Position numbers and translations under genes: made by a program. Below, one piece after another: positions 47,094 to 57,100 of a stretch of DNA of 64,000 bases. Each line of letters begins with the position of its first letter. Position 1 is the first letter of the stretch. The notes below the pieces were generated by a model. That model had not been told where the DNA came from, ran no database searches, and saw only the letters and a list, made by a program, of their open reading frames with translations. Source of the DNA: an uncultured Alphaproteobacteria bacterium. Lineage in GTDB: Bacteria > Pseudomonadota > Alphaproteobacteria > Caulobacterales > Caulobacteraceae. The stretch covers positions 124,001 to 188,000 of the forward strand of contig CAIOSI010000019.1 in NCBI GenBank assembly GCA_903860975.1. Direction: 5' to 3'.

Positions 47094-48199
47094 GCAAGCT
47101 TCCAAGAATTCCGGTCGCAGCCCCTTCCCTGATCGGTCGGGAGGCGGAATACGTCCAAGAGTGCATGACCTCGACCTGGATTTCGTCCATCGGCCGGTTC
47201 ATTGACGAATTTGAACGCAGCTTTGCAGACTTCTGTGGCGTCAAACATGCGGTGGCCTGCAACAATGGCACCACAGCGCTGCATCTTGCGCTCGTAGCCC
47301 TTGGCGTCGGGCCAGGCGATGAAGTGATCGTCCCGACCCTGACCTATATCGCCAGCGCCAATACGGTGACCTACTGCGGCGCAACACCGGTCTTCATCGA
47401 CAGCGACCCGTCTACGTTCAACCTGGATCCTGCCCAGCTTGAGGCCCTGATTACGCCGCGTACCCGCGCCATTATGCCGGTGCACCTCTATGGCCATCCT
47501 GCCGACATGGATCCGATCCGCGAGGTCGCTCGCCGACACGGTCTTTGGGTCGTCGAAGATGCCGCCGAAGCGGTCGGCGCGCGTTACAAGGGCCAAAGGA
47601 CGGGGTCGCTTGGGGACTGCGGCGTGTTCAGTTTCTTCGGAAACAAGATCATCACCACGGGTGAAGGTGGCATGGTGACGACCGACGACGACGAGCTGGC
47701 CAAACGCCTTCGGCTCTACCGCGGTCAGGGGATGGATCCTGAGCGTCGCTACTGGTTCCCGGTCATTGGCTATAACTATCGCATGACCAACATCGCAGCG
47801 GCGATTGGCCTGGGTCAGCTCGAGCGGATCGAAGACCACCTTGGCGCCCGCAAGCAGGTGGCGGCGACCTATGCGCAGCGATTGGCCGGTCTCGCAGGGC
47901 TGTGCCTGCCCACCAGCGCGCCTTGGGCAGAGCATGTCTATTGGATGTACACCGTGCTCCTGGACAGCACCAGCCGCTCGCGCGACGAGATCATGAGTAC
48001 GCTTGAGCGCGCCGGCATCGAGACCCGACCGGCCTTCTATCCGCTCCACACGCTGCCGCCTTACGCAGGCCTGGCAAAAGGTGACTATCCTCATGCGCTC
48101 CGAATCGGAGACCGAGGGCTCAATCTGCCGACCTATTCGGCGCTCAGGGACGAAGACATCGATCGCGTTGTCGCGGCCCTGACCCAGGCCTTGGGTTGA
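47090..48199 (+). CDS. per: GDP-perosamine synthase (DegT/DnrJ/EryC1 aminotransferase)
   Basis: 369 residues, starting at GTG 47090 (MSKLPRIPVAAPSLIG). It is a PLP-dependent sugar aminotransferase with CNNGTTALHLALVALG, VEDAAEAVGARYKG and the PLP lysine K186 in FSFFGNKIITTGEGG. It converts GDP-4-keto-6-deoxymannose plus glutamate to GDP-perosamine, the monomer of the Caulobacter smooth-LPS O-antigen. Length and the K186 position agree with the Caulobacter enzyme as far as I can recall its sequence. In tight operon with gmd and the acetyltransferase. Confidence 0.93.
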
Positions 48200-48203
48200 G
48201 CGA

Positions 48204-49238
48204 TTGCGGATCATCCTGGCGTCGACTTTTGTGCCCTTCATCAACGGAGGCGCACGCTTCATCGTTGAGTGGCTCGAGGAAAAGCTCACGGCGCACGGCC
48301 ATGAGGTTGAGCGGTTCTATTTCCCGTTCATCGAAACGCCGGACGATCTCCTCAATCAGACCGCAGCCTTACGCCTGATTGACCTGACCCAGTCCTGCGA
48401 CCGGCTGATCGCGTTTCGCCCGCCGGCCCACGTGCTTCGACATCCTCGCAAGTTCCTGTGGTTCATCCACCATATCCGGGCCTACTATGATCTTTGGGAT
48501 AGCGAGTACGCACCGGTCCACACACCGCGTGAAAAAGCGCTTCGCGCCGCACTCCATCACCTGGACACCCAGGCGCTCCACGAGGCCGAACGCGTCTTCA
48601 CCAATTCCCAGGTCGTCAGTGATCGCCTGACGAAGTTCAACGCCATCGCCTCCACGCCGCTCTACCCGCCGATCCTGGACCCCGAACGGTTCCGCTGTGA
48701 TGGCTATGGCGATGACGTGGTGATGATCTGCCGCCTGGAATCGCACAAACGCCAGCTGCTCCTGATCGAAGCCATGGCCCACACCGTCTCAGGCGTGCGC
48801 TTGAGGCTGTGCGGACGGGGTTCAAGTGACAGCTATGGCCGGGAGCTTGCCAAGACGATTGAGCGCTTGGGCGTCGCTGAGAAGGTCATCCTCGAAGACC
48901 GCTGGATCACCGAGGCCGAAAAAGCCGACCGTCTTGCCGGTGCCCTTGCAACGGCTTACGCGCCAAAAGACGAGGACTCTTACGGCTACCCTTCACTCGA
49001 AGCCGCCCACGCGCGCAAGGCCGTCCTGACCACGACGGACTCTGGCGGGGTGCTGGAATTGGTCCGAGATGGTGTGAACGGTTTTATCTGTGCCCCTGAA
49101 CCCAGGCAGATTGCGCAGCGCTTTGACCAGCTCTTCAACGATCGCGCACTGGCCCGCCGGATGGGCGAAGCCAACGGCCGCCGGATCACCGAACTCAGCA
49201 TCAACTGGGACCATGTCGTTGAAGTGATGACGGCATGA
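48204..49238 (+). CDS. GT4-type glycosyltransferase (O-antigen cluster, first of pair)
   Basis: 344 residues from TTG 48204. The N-terminal Rossmann part opens with RIILASTFVPFINGGARFIVEW. The C-terminal part contains DVVMICRLESHKRQLLLIEA and a donor-site region DRLAGALATAYAPKDEDSYGYPSLEAAHARK with the E-x7-E-like pattern. It probably transfers perosamine or another sugar in O-antigen assembly. Its stop overlaps the next gene start by 4 bases. The two neighbouring transferases share layout and length and may have arisen by duplication. Confidence 0.9.
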   Translation: MRIILASTFVPFINGGARFIVEWLEEKLTAHGHEVERFYFPFIETPDDLLNQTAALRLIDLTQSCDRLIAFRPPAHVLRHPRKFLWFIHHIRAYYDLWDSEYAPVHTPREKALRAALHHLDTQALHEAERVFTNSQVVSDRLTKFNAIASTPLYPPILDPERFRCDGYGDDVVMICRLESHKRQLLLIEAMAHTVSGVRLRLCGRGSSDSYGRELAKTIERLGVAEKVILEDRWITEAEKADRLAGALATAYAPKDEDSYGYPSLEAAHARKAVLTTTDSGGVLELVRDGVNGFICAPEPRQIAQRFDQLFNDRALARRMGEANGRRITELSINWDHVVEVMTA

Positions 49239-50269
49239 AGGTGCTCGTTCTCAACAATGCAGCGCCCTTCATTCGGGGCGGCGCAGAGGCGCTGGCGGAC
49301 AATCTGGTGCGTCACCTCAATGCTGTCCCGGGTGTTGAGAGCGAACTGCTGCGCTTGCCTTTCAAATGGGAGCCAAGCGAGCGGCTGATTGATGAGGTTC
49401 TCATCCATCGCCAGCTTCGGCTCTGGAATGCCGATCGCGTCATTGGTCTGAAATTTCCAGCCTATCTTATTCCACACAACCACAAAATTCTCTGGGTCCT
49501 GCACCAGTTTCGGCAGGCCTACGACCTTGGCGACGCCGGCCAAGGACTTGCGGCGAGCGGGCGCGATGGCGAGATCCGCAAGGTGATCCGCAATGCAGAC
49601 AATCAGTGCTTTGCGCAGGCAAAAGCCATCTGGGTGAATTCCCCGGTCACCCAAGCGCGTATGCAGCGCTACAATGGCGTCACCTCAAACGTGCTTTATC
49701 CCCCGCTCAATGACGGCGAACTTTTCATCGGCGGCGAGCCCTCAGACTTCATCTTCGCAGGCGGACGGATTGGCCCGGGCAAGCGCCAGCATCTCCTCAT
49801 CGAAGCGATGGCGAAGGTTCCAGGCTCTGGCCGCCTGGTCGTGGCCGGGCCGCCTGACAGCGCCGACTACGCCGGCGAACTTGAAGCCCTCATCGAGACC
49901 CTTGGCCTTCAAGGCCGGGTTGAACTTCGCCTTGGCTTCCATCCTCGCAGCCAGATCGCCCAATGGGTCAACACGGCCAGCGCGGTCGCATACCTGCCTT
50001 TTGATGAAGACTCGTTAGGCTACGTCACCATGGAGGCGTTTGCCGCTGGAAAGGCCGTTCTGACAACGCTGGATTCCGGCGGACTGCTTGAAATGGTCAC
50101 CGAGGAAACAGGACGGGTGTGCGAGCCCACAGTTCAGGCGCTGACCGAAGGCTTAACGGATCTGTTCGAAAATTCTGCCCGTACCGCTCAGAAGGGCCGC
50201 GCGGCGAAGCGCCGTTGGGACCAACGGCGCTTGACCTGGACGGCGACCATAGACTGTTTGCTGTCTTGA
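49235..50269 (+). CDS. GT4-type glycosyltransferase (O-antigen cluster, second of pair)
   Basis: 344 residues, similar in plan to the preceding protein: NNAAPFIRGGAEALADNLVR at the N-terminus, FIFAGGRIGPGKRQHLLIEA in the middle and AYLPFDEDSLGYVTMEAFAAG at the donor site. Both proteins share the PPLND/PPILD loop after NVLYP/TPLYP and the LLIEAM motif. It likely adds a sugar to the same O-antigen chain or its primer. Directly followed, after 44 bases, by the start of rsaF. Confidence 0.9.
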   Translation: MKVLVLNNAAPFIRGGAEALADNLVRHLNAVPGVESELLRLPFKWEPSERLIDEVLIHRQLRLWNADRVIGLKFPAYLIPHNHKILWVLHQFRQAYDLGDAGQGLAASGRDGEIRKVIRNADNQCFAQAKAIWVNSPVTQARMQRYNGVTSNVLYPPLNDGELFIGGEPSDFIFAGGRIGPGKRQHLLIEAMAKVPGSGRLVVAGPPDSADYAGELEALIETLGLQGRVELRLGFHPRSQIAQWVNTASAVAYLPFDEDSLGYVTMEAFAAGKAVLTTLDSGGLLEMVTEETGRVCEPTVQALTEGLTDLFENSARTAQKGRAAKRRWDQRRLTWTATIDCLLS

Positions 50270-50313
50270 GGTGCCGGGCCGCCATTTCAGGGGCGTTTTT
50301 TTACCCCTATAGG

Positions 50314-51885
50314 ATGTTGATGTCGCGACGCGTTCGAAATTTTGCACTGCTTGCCTTGGCCGGCGCAGCCCTTGGCGTTGGCCCCGCCAAGGCTGAGACG
50401 CTGGGCGACGTGATCGCCTACGTCTATCAGGTCAACCCCGGCCTGCAGGCGCAACGCGCCGCCTTGCGCGCGCTTGACGAAAGTTACGTTCAGTCCCGCG
50501 CAGGGTTCGGCACGAACATTTCGGCCTCCACGGGCGCGACAAAATACTACGACCGGCGCAGCGGCGTCGGCTCAGCCACCGCCAATACCCAAAGTTCAGC
50601 CCTCTCCATCGTCCAACCCGTCTTTACCGGCGGGCGCGTGACCGATCGCGTGCGTGCCGCCGACGCTCAAATCAAAGCCGGGCGTGAAACGCTGAGGCGC
50701 TATGAACTGGATTTGATCCAACGTGTTGTGGCCGCCTACGTCGGGGTCTTGCGAGACGAGCAGCTTCTGGCGATCAACCGCGATACGGTCGCAGCGCTCA
50801 CCAAGGAACTTTCAGACACCCAAGCTCGGTTTGATGTCCACGAAGTAACGATTACCGACCTGGCGCAAGCAAAGGCGCGTCTGGCGCAAGCCAACACCCA
50901 GCTTCTCACTGCCCAGGCCCAGCTTGGAACGACGCGCGCTCAATATTTTGGGATTGTGGGTCAAAACCCCGGCCAGCTTGCACAGCCAACAACGGTCACC
51001 ACGCTCCCAAAAACCTTCGAAAACGCGCTTGATGCCGCCGAGGCGAACAATCCCCAGCTTCAAGGTGCCCGTTTTGTCGAACAGAGTTCGCGCGCAGCCC
51101 TTGCGGCCGCCAAGGCTGAGCGCAATCCAACCGTCACAGCGCGATATGATCTACAGCGTGCGCCAGAAGTCCCCTATGCACCGCGCCCCTACGACAATGT
51201 TCATTCCGCCTCGATCACCTTGAGCCAACCGCTCTTCAGCGCCGGCCAGATCCAGTCGGGCATCCGGCGAAGCCTTGAAGAGAACAATCGAGATCGACTG
51301 ACGATCGACGACACCCGACTACAGGTCATTCAGGAAGTCTCTAGCGCCTGGGAGCAGCTTGTCGCGCTTCGCCAGCAACTGACGACCGCACAAAACGAAG
51401 TCATCGCCGATCAGCTGGCGTTTGCCGGGGCCAGGCAAGAGCAGAAGTTTGCTCTGCGTTCCACCATCGAGGTCCTGAACGCAGAACTCGAGCTTTCCAA
51501 CGCTCAACAGAACCTCACGCGCGTCCATGCGGCCGAATATGTCAGTCGCGTCCAACTCCTGGCGGCCTCAGGCGTCCTGACGGCTCAGATGTTCTCGCCC
51601 GGCACGGCGGCCTATGATCCGGCAACCAATTTCAAGCGGGTTCGCAATAGCGGCGCAACCCCCCTGGAACTGCCGGTCCGCACGATTGAAGCGCTGATCG
51701 CGAAGCCGCTGGGGCCAGAACCGCCGGCGAGCATTGCGCTGGCGCGGCCGAATGGACCGGAACTGCCGCCTGAACCTCTGAACACCGACACACCCATCCG
51801 CTCGATCTATTCGACGCTAGAACAGAGCGACGCTGCAGCCGCCCAAGCGGCCGCAGCGGCGGCGGCACCGAAGAAGAAGCCTTAA
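50314..51885 (+). CDS. rsaF: TolC-family outer-membrane channel of the type I secretion system
   Basis: 523 residues. A signal peptide (FALLALAGAALGVGPAKAE) is followed by two repeats of the TolC outer-membrane factor fold: ETLGDVIAYVYQVNPGLQAQRAALRA and the first coiled-coil set, then ENALDAAEANNPQLQGARF and the second. The C-terminal 90 residues are Pro/Ala-rich and ended by KKKP. It forms the outer-membrane exit duct for RsaD/RsaE. ATG 50314 or 50320 are the plausible starts; the long frame from 50119 overlaps the glycosyltransferase and is not needed. Confidence 0.9.
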   Translation: MLMSRRVRNFALLALAGAALGVGPAKAETLGDVIAYVYQVNPGLQAQRAALRALDESYVQSRAGFGTNISASTGATKYYDRRSGVGSATANTQSSALSIVQPVFTGGRVTDRVRAADAQIKAGRETLRRYELDLIQRVVAAYVGVLRDEQLLAINRDTVAALTKELSDTQARFDVHEVTITDLAQAKARLAQANTQLLTAQAQLGTTRAQYFGIVGQNPGQLAQPTTVTTLPKTFENALDAAEANNPQLQGARFVEQSSRAALAAAKAERNPTVTARYDLQRAPEVPYAPRPYDNVHSASITLSQPLFSAGQIQSGIRRSLEENNRDRLTIDDTRLQVIQEVSSAWEQLVALRQQLTTAQNEVIADQLAFAGARQEQKFALRSTIEVLNAELELSNAQQNLTRVHAAEYVSRVQLLAASGVLTAQMFSPGTAAYDPATNFKRVRNSGATPLELPVRTIEALIAKPLGPEPPASIALARPNGPELPPEPLNTDTPIRSIYSTLEQSDAAAAQAAAAAAAPKKKP

Positions 51886-51995
51886 ACCGCTTTGGTGGCG
51901 TGAAGCCTATGAACGCGGACGACATGGGACACAGAGCCTCGAGCGACGATCTGTCGGCCCCAGGAAACGCGTGATTGAATGATGTCCCGCGTGAC

Positions 51996-52283
51996 TTAGT
52001 GTTGCGGGGCGACGCTAGGCAGCGTGTCACGCGCCGCTTCTGTAAGCGCGCGTCCGATAAGCAGCTTCAAATGCCGATTGACCGCCTCATTCAGCGTCTT
52101 GGCATCTTCCGGCGCGTCTGGTGCGATAGCGACTTGGAACTGCAAAGCCCCCACATGGGTCGTTTCAACGACGGCGGCCAGACGAACCACAAGGTTCTCC
52201 AACGCCAGCATGTGAGCCGTCTGCTCCAGCCGAGCCGCATTCGCCTGCCGAATGATTTCTTCGCTATCCACAATTCGCTCCAT
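51996..52283 (-). CDS. small hypothetical protein
   Basis: 95 residues, no signal peptide. The sequence is alpha-helical and acidic to neutral (RQANAARLEQTAHMLALENLVVRL in split form), ending in APQH. No family recognised. It lies between rsaF and the leftward methyltransferase gene, so it is transcribed together with or downstream of that methyltransferase. Confidence 0.5.
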   Translation of the reverse strand: MERIVDSEEIIRQANAARLEQTAHMLALENLVVRLAAVVETTHVGALQFQVAIAPDAPEDAKTLNEAVNRHLKLLIGRALTEAARDTLPSVAPQH

Positions 52284-52375
52284 AAGAGGCTCAGGTACAA
52301 CCCATTCGCTGGCGCTCTATATCCTGCGCGCACGCTCGTGACGACCGCTGCAAGCGATCAAACGTTCGGGGCGCT

Positions 52376-53917
52376 CTAAGCGATCCCCAGCGCCCTTAAT
52401 CCAGGTAGCGCCTTTTTGTTGAAGTCGCTCGCTTTGGCTTCAAGCTCTGCGAGGTTTGCTTCCGCGCTCTGCAGGGTCACGCCATCCTTGATAATCTTCT
52501 GCCCTTGGCGCGAAAGGACTCCCCAAACATAGGCCGCCCACTCGTTTGGGTTTTGGCGACCCGATCCCAAGGCCTCCAGGAACAGCTGGTCAAAGCGCGA
52601 AACGGGAACTCCACCCCCGGTCAAAGGGCTCGCCAGAACCGTCACCTCTCCATCGCCACGCGCGCGATCACGAAGGTGAGCATTCAGCCGATCCGTCTGC
52701 GGTCGGACACGGTTTGCGACAGCTTCGTCCTGAACCAGCGCCAGATGCTGTCCACCTGCCAAAACCGTTATCGCTTCGATGACTTGGGCCAGTGCAATGC
52801 CTTTGGCCTCAACACCCGCAGCGATCTCGCCAATGGTCTTCATTTTGTAGCCGCTCAGTTCATCGAGGATTGGCCCATAGACCCCAACAGACAACGTCGC
52901 CTCGCCCAGCGCACCCGCGACCTTCAGGGAAACATCTGCAGGCTCAGAGATAAGCAAAACGGACTGCGCCCGGAGCGCTTCAGCCTTAGCCAGCGCCGAA
53001 AGCTGCCTGGGTCCCCTCACCCAAAGATCGCGCCGAAATTGCTGATTGGTCATGAAATCCCGCACCGACTGCCTAAAATCCGCATCGGCGATCTCCCCCA
53101 GCAACGCCTGTTGCTCGGCGGTCAGGTTCAACGCGTCCACATGGTCCAACAGATGTGCAGAAGCCGCAAAGGTCAGTTTCGCCGGAGCAACCCACGCTGC
53201 GACATCGCTGAAATGCATCGGGCTCCAGTCACGATTGAAATATTCATGGGCGACGTAGTTCCGGTTCTGAGACCGCAGGCTTCTGAACCGCTCCTCGACG
53301 TTCGGATTGGCTCGCAGATAGCTGGGTTTCGTCCCCATAAGCCGTTCCGTAAAGTCCAATGCCCCTTCAATCCGCTGCGCTGTGCCGGTGCCACGCGCCC
53401 CAAGGACATCGGCGTGTTCCGTCATTAAATGCCGCAGCGGCGCAAAAGCGGACCAGCCGGGTTGGGTATTGTAGCTGATGTAAACAATTCCACCGGGACG
53501 CAGCTTGCGCTGCAGGAAACCCACTACAGCCGCACGGTTAGCATCTGAAATCCAGCTCCAGATCCCATGCAGCCCTATGTAGTCGAAGTCTGGAAGATCG
53601 GATCTATGACAAAAATCGCCAAACGCTTCGTCCCAGAGCCGAGCGCCTGCGCCGGAGGCAACGGCGAGGTCGCGGGCAAGGGCAGCTTGTGCAGGATTAA
53701 AGTCGGTTCCGCACCACGGCATGGTCGCCGCTGCTGCGTGCATATTGATGCTGACGCCCTGACCGAAGCCGAGCTCACATCCCGATTCAAATCCGGGAAC
53801 GGCAATACCCTTATTGAGGAGCGCAAAGCGTGCCCTCAAGGGATTGAGTTCGGGAAAGTAGCCGAAGGTGTAGGCCAGGTCCGAAACGTAACCGGCAGTC
53901 CAATCCTGAGTGTGCAT
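52376..53917 (-). CDS. SAM-dependent methyltransferase with methyltransferase-regulatory domain
   Basis: 513 residues. An N-terminal class I methyltransferase core (about 40-200) has CELGFGQGVSINMHAAA as SAM-binding motif I and CGTDFNPAQAALAR after it. A C-terminal regulatory domain typical of the MethyTransf_Reg (PF10119-like) group follows, with helical repeats. It is probably a protein or small-molecule methylase of surface-polysaccharide context. Its stop is just upstream of the 95-residue gene; its start is 180 bases from the terminator of rsaA. Confidence 0.85.
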   Translation of the reverse strand: MHTQDWTAGYVSDLAYTFGYFPELNPLRARFALLNKGIAVPGFESGCELGFGQGVSINMHAAAATMPWCGTDFNPAQAALARDLAVASGAGARLWDEAFGDFCHRSDLPDFDYIGLHGIWSWISDANRAAVVGFLQRKLRPGGIVYISYNTQPGWSAFAPLRHLMTEHADVLGARGTGTAQRIEGALDFTERLMGTKPSYLRANPNVEERFRSLRSQNRNYVAHEYFNRDWSPMHFSDVAAWVAPAKLTFAASAHLLDHVDALNLTAEQQALLGEIADADFRQSVRDFMTNQQFRRDLWVRGPRQLSALAKAEALRAQSVLLISEPADVSLKVAGALGEATLSVGVYGPILDELSGYKMKTIGEIAAGVEAKGIALAQVIEAITVLAGGQHLALVQDEAVANRVRPQTDRLNAHLRDRARGDGEVTVLASPLTGGGVPVSRFDQLFLEALGSGRQNPNEWAAYVWGVLSRQGQKIIKDGVTLQSAEANLAELEAKASDFNKKALPGLRALGIA

Positions 53918-54024
53918 CCTGGCCCGTTGAATTTCGAAGTTTAGAGGCCCCCACAGTTACATCGGCCATCTTCGTTCTCAACGGACAATACGTTGGCCAC
54001 CTCGACGTCGCACCTAATTGCGCA

Positions 54025-54062
54025 CGAAAAAAAGGGCGCCCCGCACGAAGCGAGACGCCCTT
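54025..54062 (-). terminator. rho-independent terminator of the S-layer gene
   Basis: A 13-base stem (54032-54044 with 54050-54062, mostly G/C, with two T-G wobbles) and 5-base loop are followed in the leftward direction by a T-run (complement of 54026-54033). It lies about 45 bases after the rsaA stop at 54108. This is the clearest terminator in the window and fits a highly expressed gene. Confidence 0.9.
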
Positions 54063-54107
54063 AATCTCAACTCTACCCCTCCTATTGGAGGGGCTGAGCC
54101 AACGGAC

Positions 54108-57100
54108 TTAGCCGTGGAGCGCGAGCACGCCGAGCGCGCCGATTGAAAGCGCCGTTACCGGCACCGTGCCAATCAGTTCAACGACCGTGTCAGCAGCACC
54201 GACCGGCGTGCCAAGGGCATTGGCTTGCTCGACGATGTAGGTGTTGCCCTGGAAGTTGAATTCACCAATCGTGTGTTGCGCCAAGCCCGCGCCGAGGTTC
54301 CCAACCGTATCAAACATCGCAGCAAGAGCTGTGCTCAATTGGGTGGAGTCCAGTGCGTGACCGTTGGCGTAGGCGTTAATTGCAGTGGTCGAGAACACCA
54401 CCACAGGGCCGGCTGCGAGCCCATCACCCAGGAAGGTGATCTTGTCAGCGCTCGTCGCGGTTCCATTGAGGCCCGTGATGATCGCCGAGATGCCCAACTT
54501 AGCCGCAACCGAAATGTTATCTGCCCCAGTGTGCGCCCCCAACACCGCAGTATTGGTACCGGTACCGAAGGTAACGTTTTCAGCCGAGGCACCAGAAGCA
54601 CCGATCGTGACGGAGTTGACACCGGCACCAGTTGCCGAGACGTTATTCGCACCAGCGGCGATGACAATCGTTGCCGAAGTGGCGTTGGTTACCGAAACGG
54701 TATCGGTGCCCACCGTTGCGCCACCGAGAGTAATGCTGACACTGCCAGCACCGCTGGTGGTGATGCTGTCCGCCCCCGTACCCGCCGTGATGTTCACCGT
54801 GCCGGCACCGGTGTCGGTGACGGTAACCGCGCCATTACCCAGCGTAACCACATCGGTCTTGCCGGTCGCTGCCCCAGTCAACGTCAGGGTCACTGCAGCG
54901 TTATCGGTCGCGCCGCTGATCGTCACACCAGCAGTGCTCTGGAGGGTCGCCGAAGTAAGCTCAACGTTGCCGTTCAGGTTCAGCGTCTTGAGGTTTGGAT
55001 CATTTGCTGCGTTGAGCAACGAGATCTTATCAAGCACACCGGTCCCGGCGTTGGTCACCGTCAAGGAGCTGCCGTTATCAATCAGGCTGCTGATGGTGGT
55101 GTTCGCAATGCCCGTGAGGGTCAACGAAGTGAGGCCTGTATCGTTCAGGACCGAGACCACGTTGGTCACGGGCAGTGCCGGCGAGACAACGGGAGCGCTG
55201 GTCGAGTTGATGGTTACGTTGCCGAGGCCAACCAGTGTGCTGTCCTGAAGCGTCAGCTGACCCGTGGTGGTGATCCCGCTGGTCGTTGCAGTACCGATGG
55301 TAACTGTAGCCGAGTCCGTTGCACCAGTGGCGTCAGCGAGCTGGTAGGTCACGCCGCCGACGATCGCCGCGTCGATCGACAAAGCCGTACCATTCACGAC
55401 GTTGATGAACTGAACACCGCCGCCTGCGGCTACCGTGACGTCAATTGAGGTGATCGTCGGCAGGTACTTGAGATCGAACACACCCGAGGAACCAGCATCG
55501 GTACCAAGAACCGTGAAGCCGGAAATATTCCCTTGGGTCTTCGTCGCAACGTCCAAGAAGGCAGTACCCACGCCGGAAAGAATGATCTCGTTGTTGATGG
55601 CTGTGCCCGCCGCGATCGCCTTATTGGCATCAGCCGAGATCGTCACGGTGTCTGTTCCAGAACTTGTCGCGCCGGCAAACGTCTGACTACCTGCAATCTT
55701 GACGTTGACGGCCGCCGAGGAGCTGTCTGTGATTGTCAGCGTCGCAGCACCACCCGAAACGTTGAGCGGAGCGCCAGCCGTACCGGTCAGACCGGCTGCG
55801 CCGGAGATGGTGAGGCTCGTTACAGCCGCATTGAAGGCATCAATGGTCAAACCACCCGTGCCAGCGACGGTAACCGTTTTCAGGCCCGTATCGGTGATGC
55901 CCGTCAGCGTCGAATTGCCACTTTCAGTGATGTTGACCGTCGAGATCTCGTTGTTGGCATCAACGATCCCGCCCGACTTCGCTGAGGTCAGGTTGAGCGC
56001 CAGGGTCGTTGCCGTTGCCTTGGTCAGGTTGTCGGTAATGGTCACCGCACCATCCGTGCCGGCGAACGACAAGGTGGAGAGCGCACCATCCGTGATCGTC
56101 GCACTGGCGACATTCGTCAGGCTGACGGTCGCGATGGTTCCGGCCAGAGTTGCACTCGCACCATTGAGATCGGTGATGGCCACTGCGCTATCGACAACAC
56201 CCGCAACAGTCGCCGATGCCGTTGCAGCCGCCGATTCAGTCACTGAAACCGCCGTCGTATTCGCGGTACCCGTAACGGTAACCGCACCGAAGGTGACGGT
56301 TGTATTCTTCGCGTTGGCAGAGGTCTCCGTGACACCAACTGTCGTGCCGCCGGTCACTGCGATCGTCGCTCCAGTCGCCGCCGCGGTCGATACGGCCTCA
56401 CTGACGGTAACAGATCCAGTCGGAGCGGTCGTTCCGCCAATCGCAATCGCACCACCGGTGCTGCCCGTAACCGATACGCTTACCGAGGTACCGCCGCTGA
56501 CAGTGACGTTGTTCGCCGCCTGAGCGGCATCAGCGACCGCAATGGCCCCCACAGCGCCAGTGACGACATCAACACCACCCGTATCCGCAACGGAAACATT
56601 CGCGCCGCCCGTAACGGACGCGCCGCCCGTCGAGGTCGAACTCACGTTGGTTGAGGTGGCCGCCGTAAGAGTAGCGGCGCCGCCGGAAATTGAATTCAAC
56701 GCCAGCGCGCCAGCATCGGCCGCCGAACTGAAGGTGACCGAAACCGCGGATTCCAGATTGATGGTTTGGAAATTTGTGAGGATCGCGCTGGCCGGAACGC
56801 CCGAGATCGCCAAATTGTCGATCAAGTTGAAAACGTTGTTGCCGCCACCGCCATTGATGTTGTCAAGCGGGGTCAACCCTGACTGAACGCCATTGACCGT
56901 GTCATTGCCGTTGCTGCCGGCAAAATTATCGATTCCCGCGGTGAGCGTGAAGGTCACACCCGGCTGATTGGCGGGCGGATAGAGCGTCAGGAGGTTGCCG
57001 GTGGTCGCCGTTCCCGTGTTGCCCAAAGTCGTCACGAACTGGTCGATCGCCTTGGCGTAGATCCCGATGTCAGCCTTTTGCGCTTCTTCGAGGATGTAGC

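Noticed and set aside
50119..50313. N-terminal extension of rsaF
   Set aside because: It overlaps the preceding glycosyltransferase and lacks a signal peptide at its start; the signal sequence begins at 50314/50320.
54225..55448. 407-codon frame antisense to rsaA (and others nearby, 54385-55248, 55699-56523)
   Set aside because: Products of the repetitive Thr/Ala-rich composition of rsaA read in reverse; no start context or domains.
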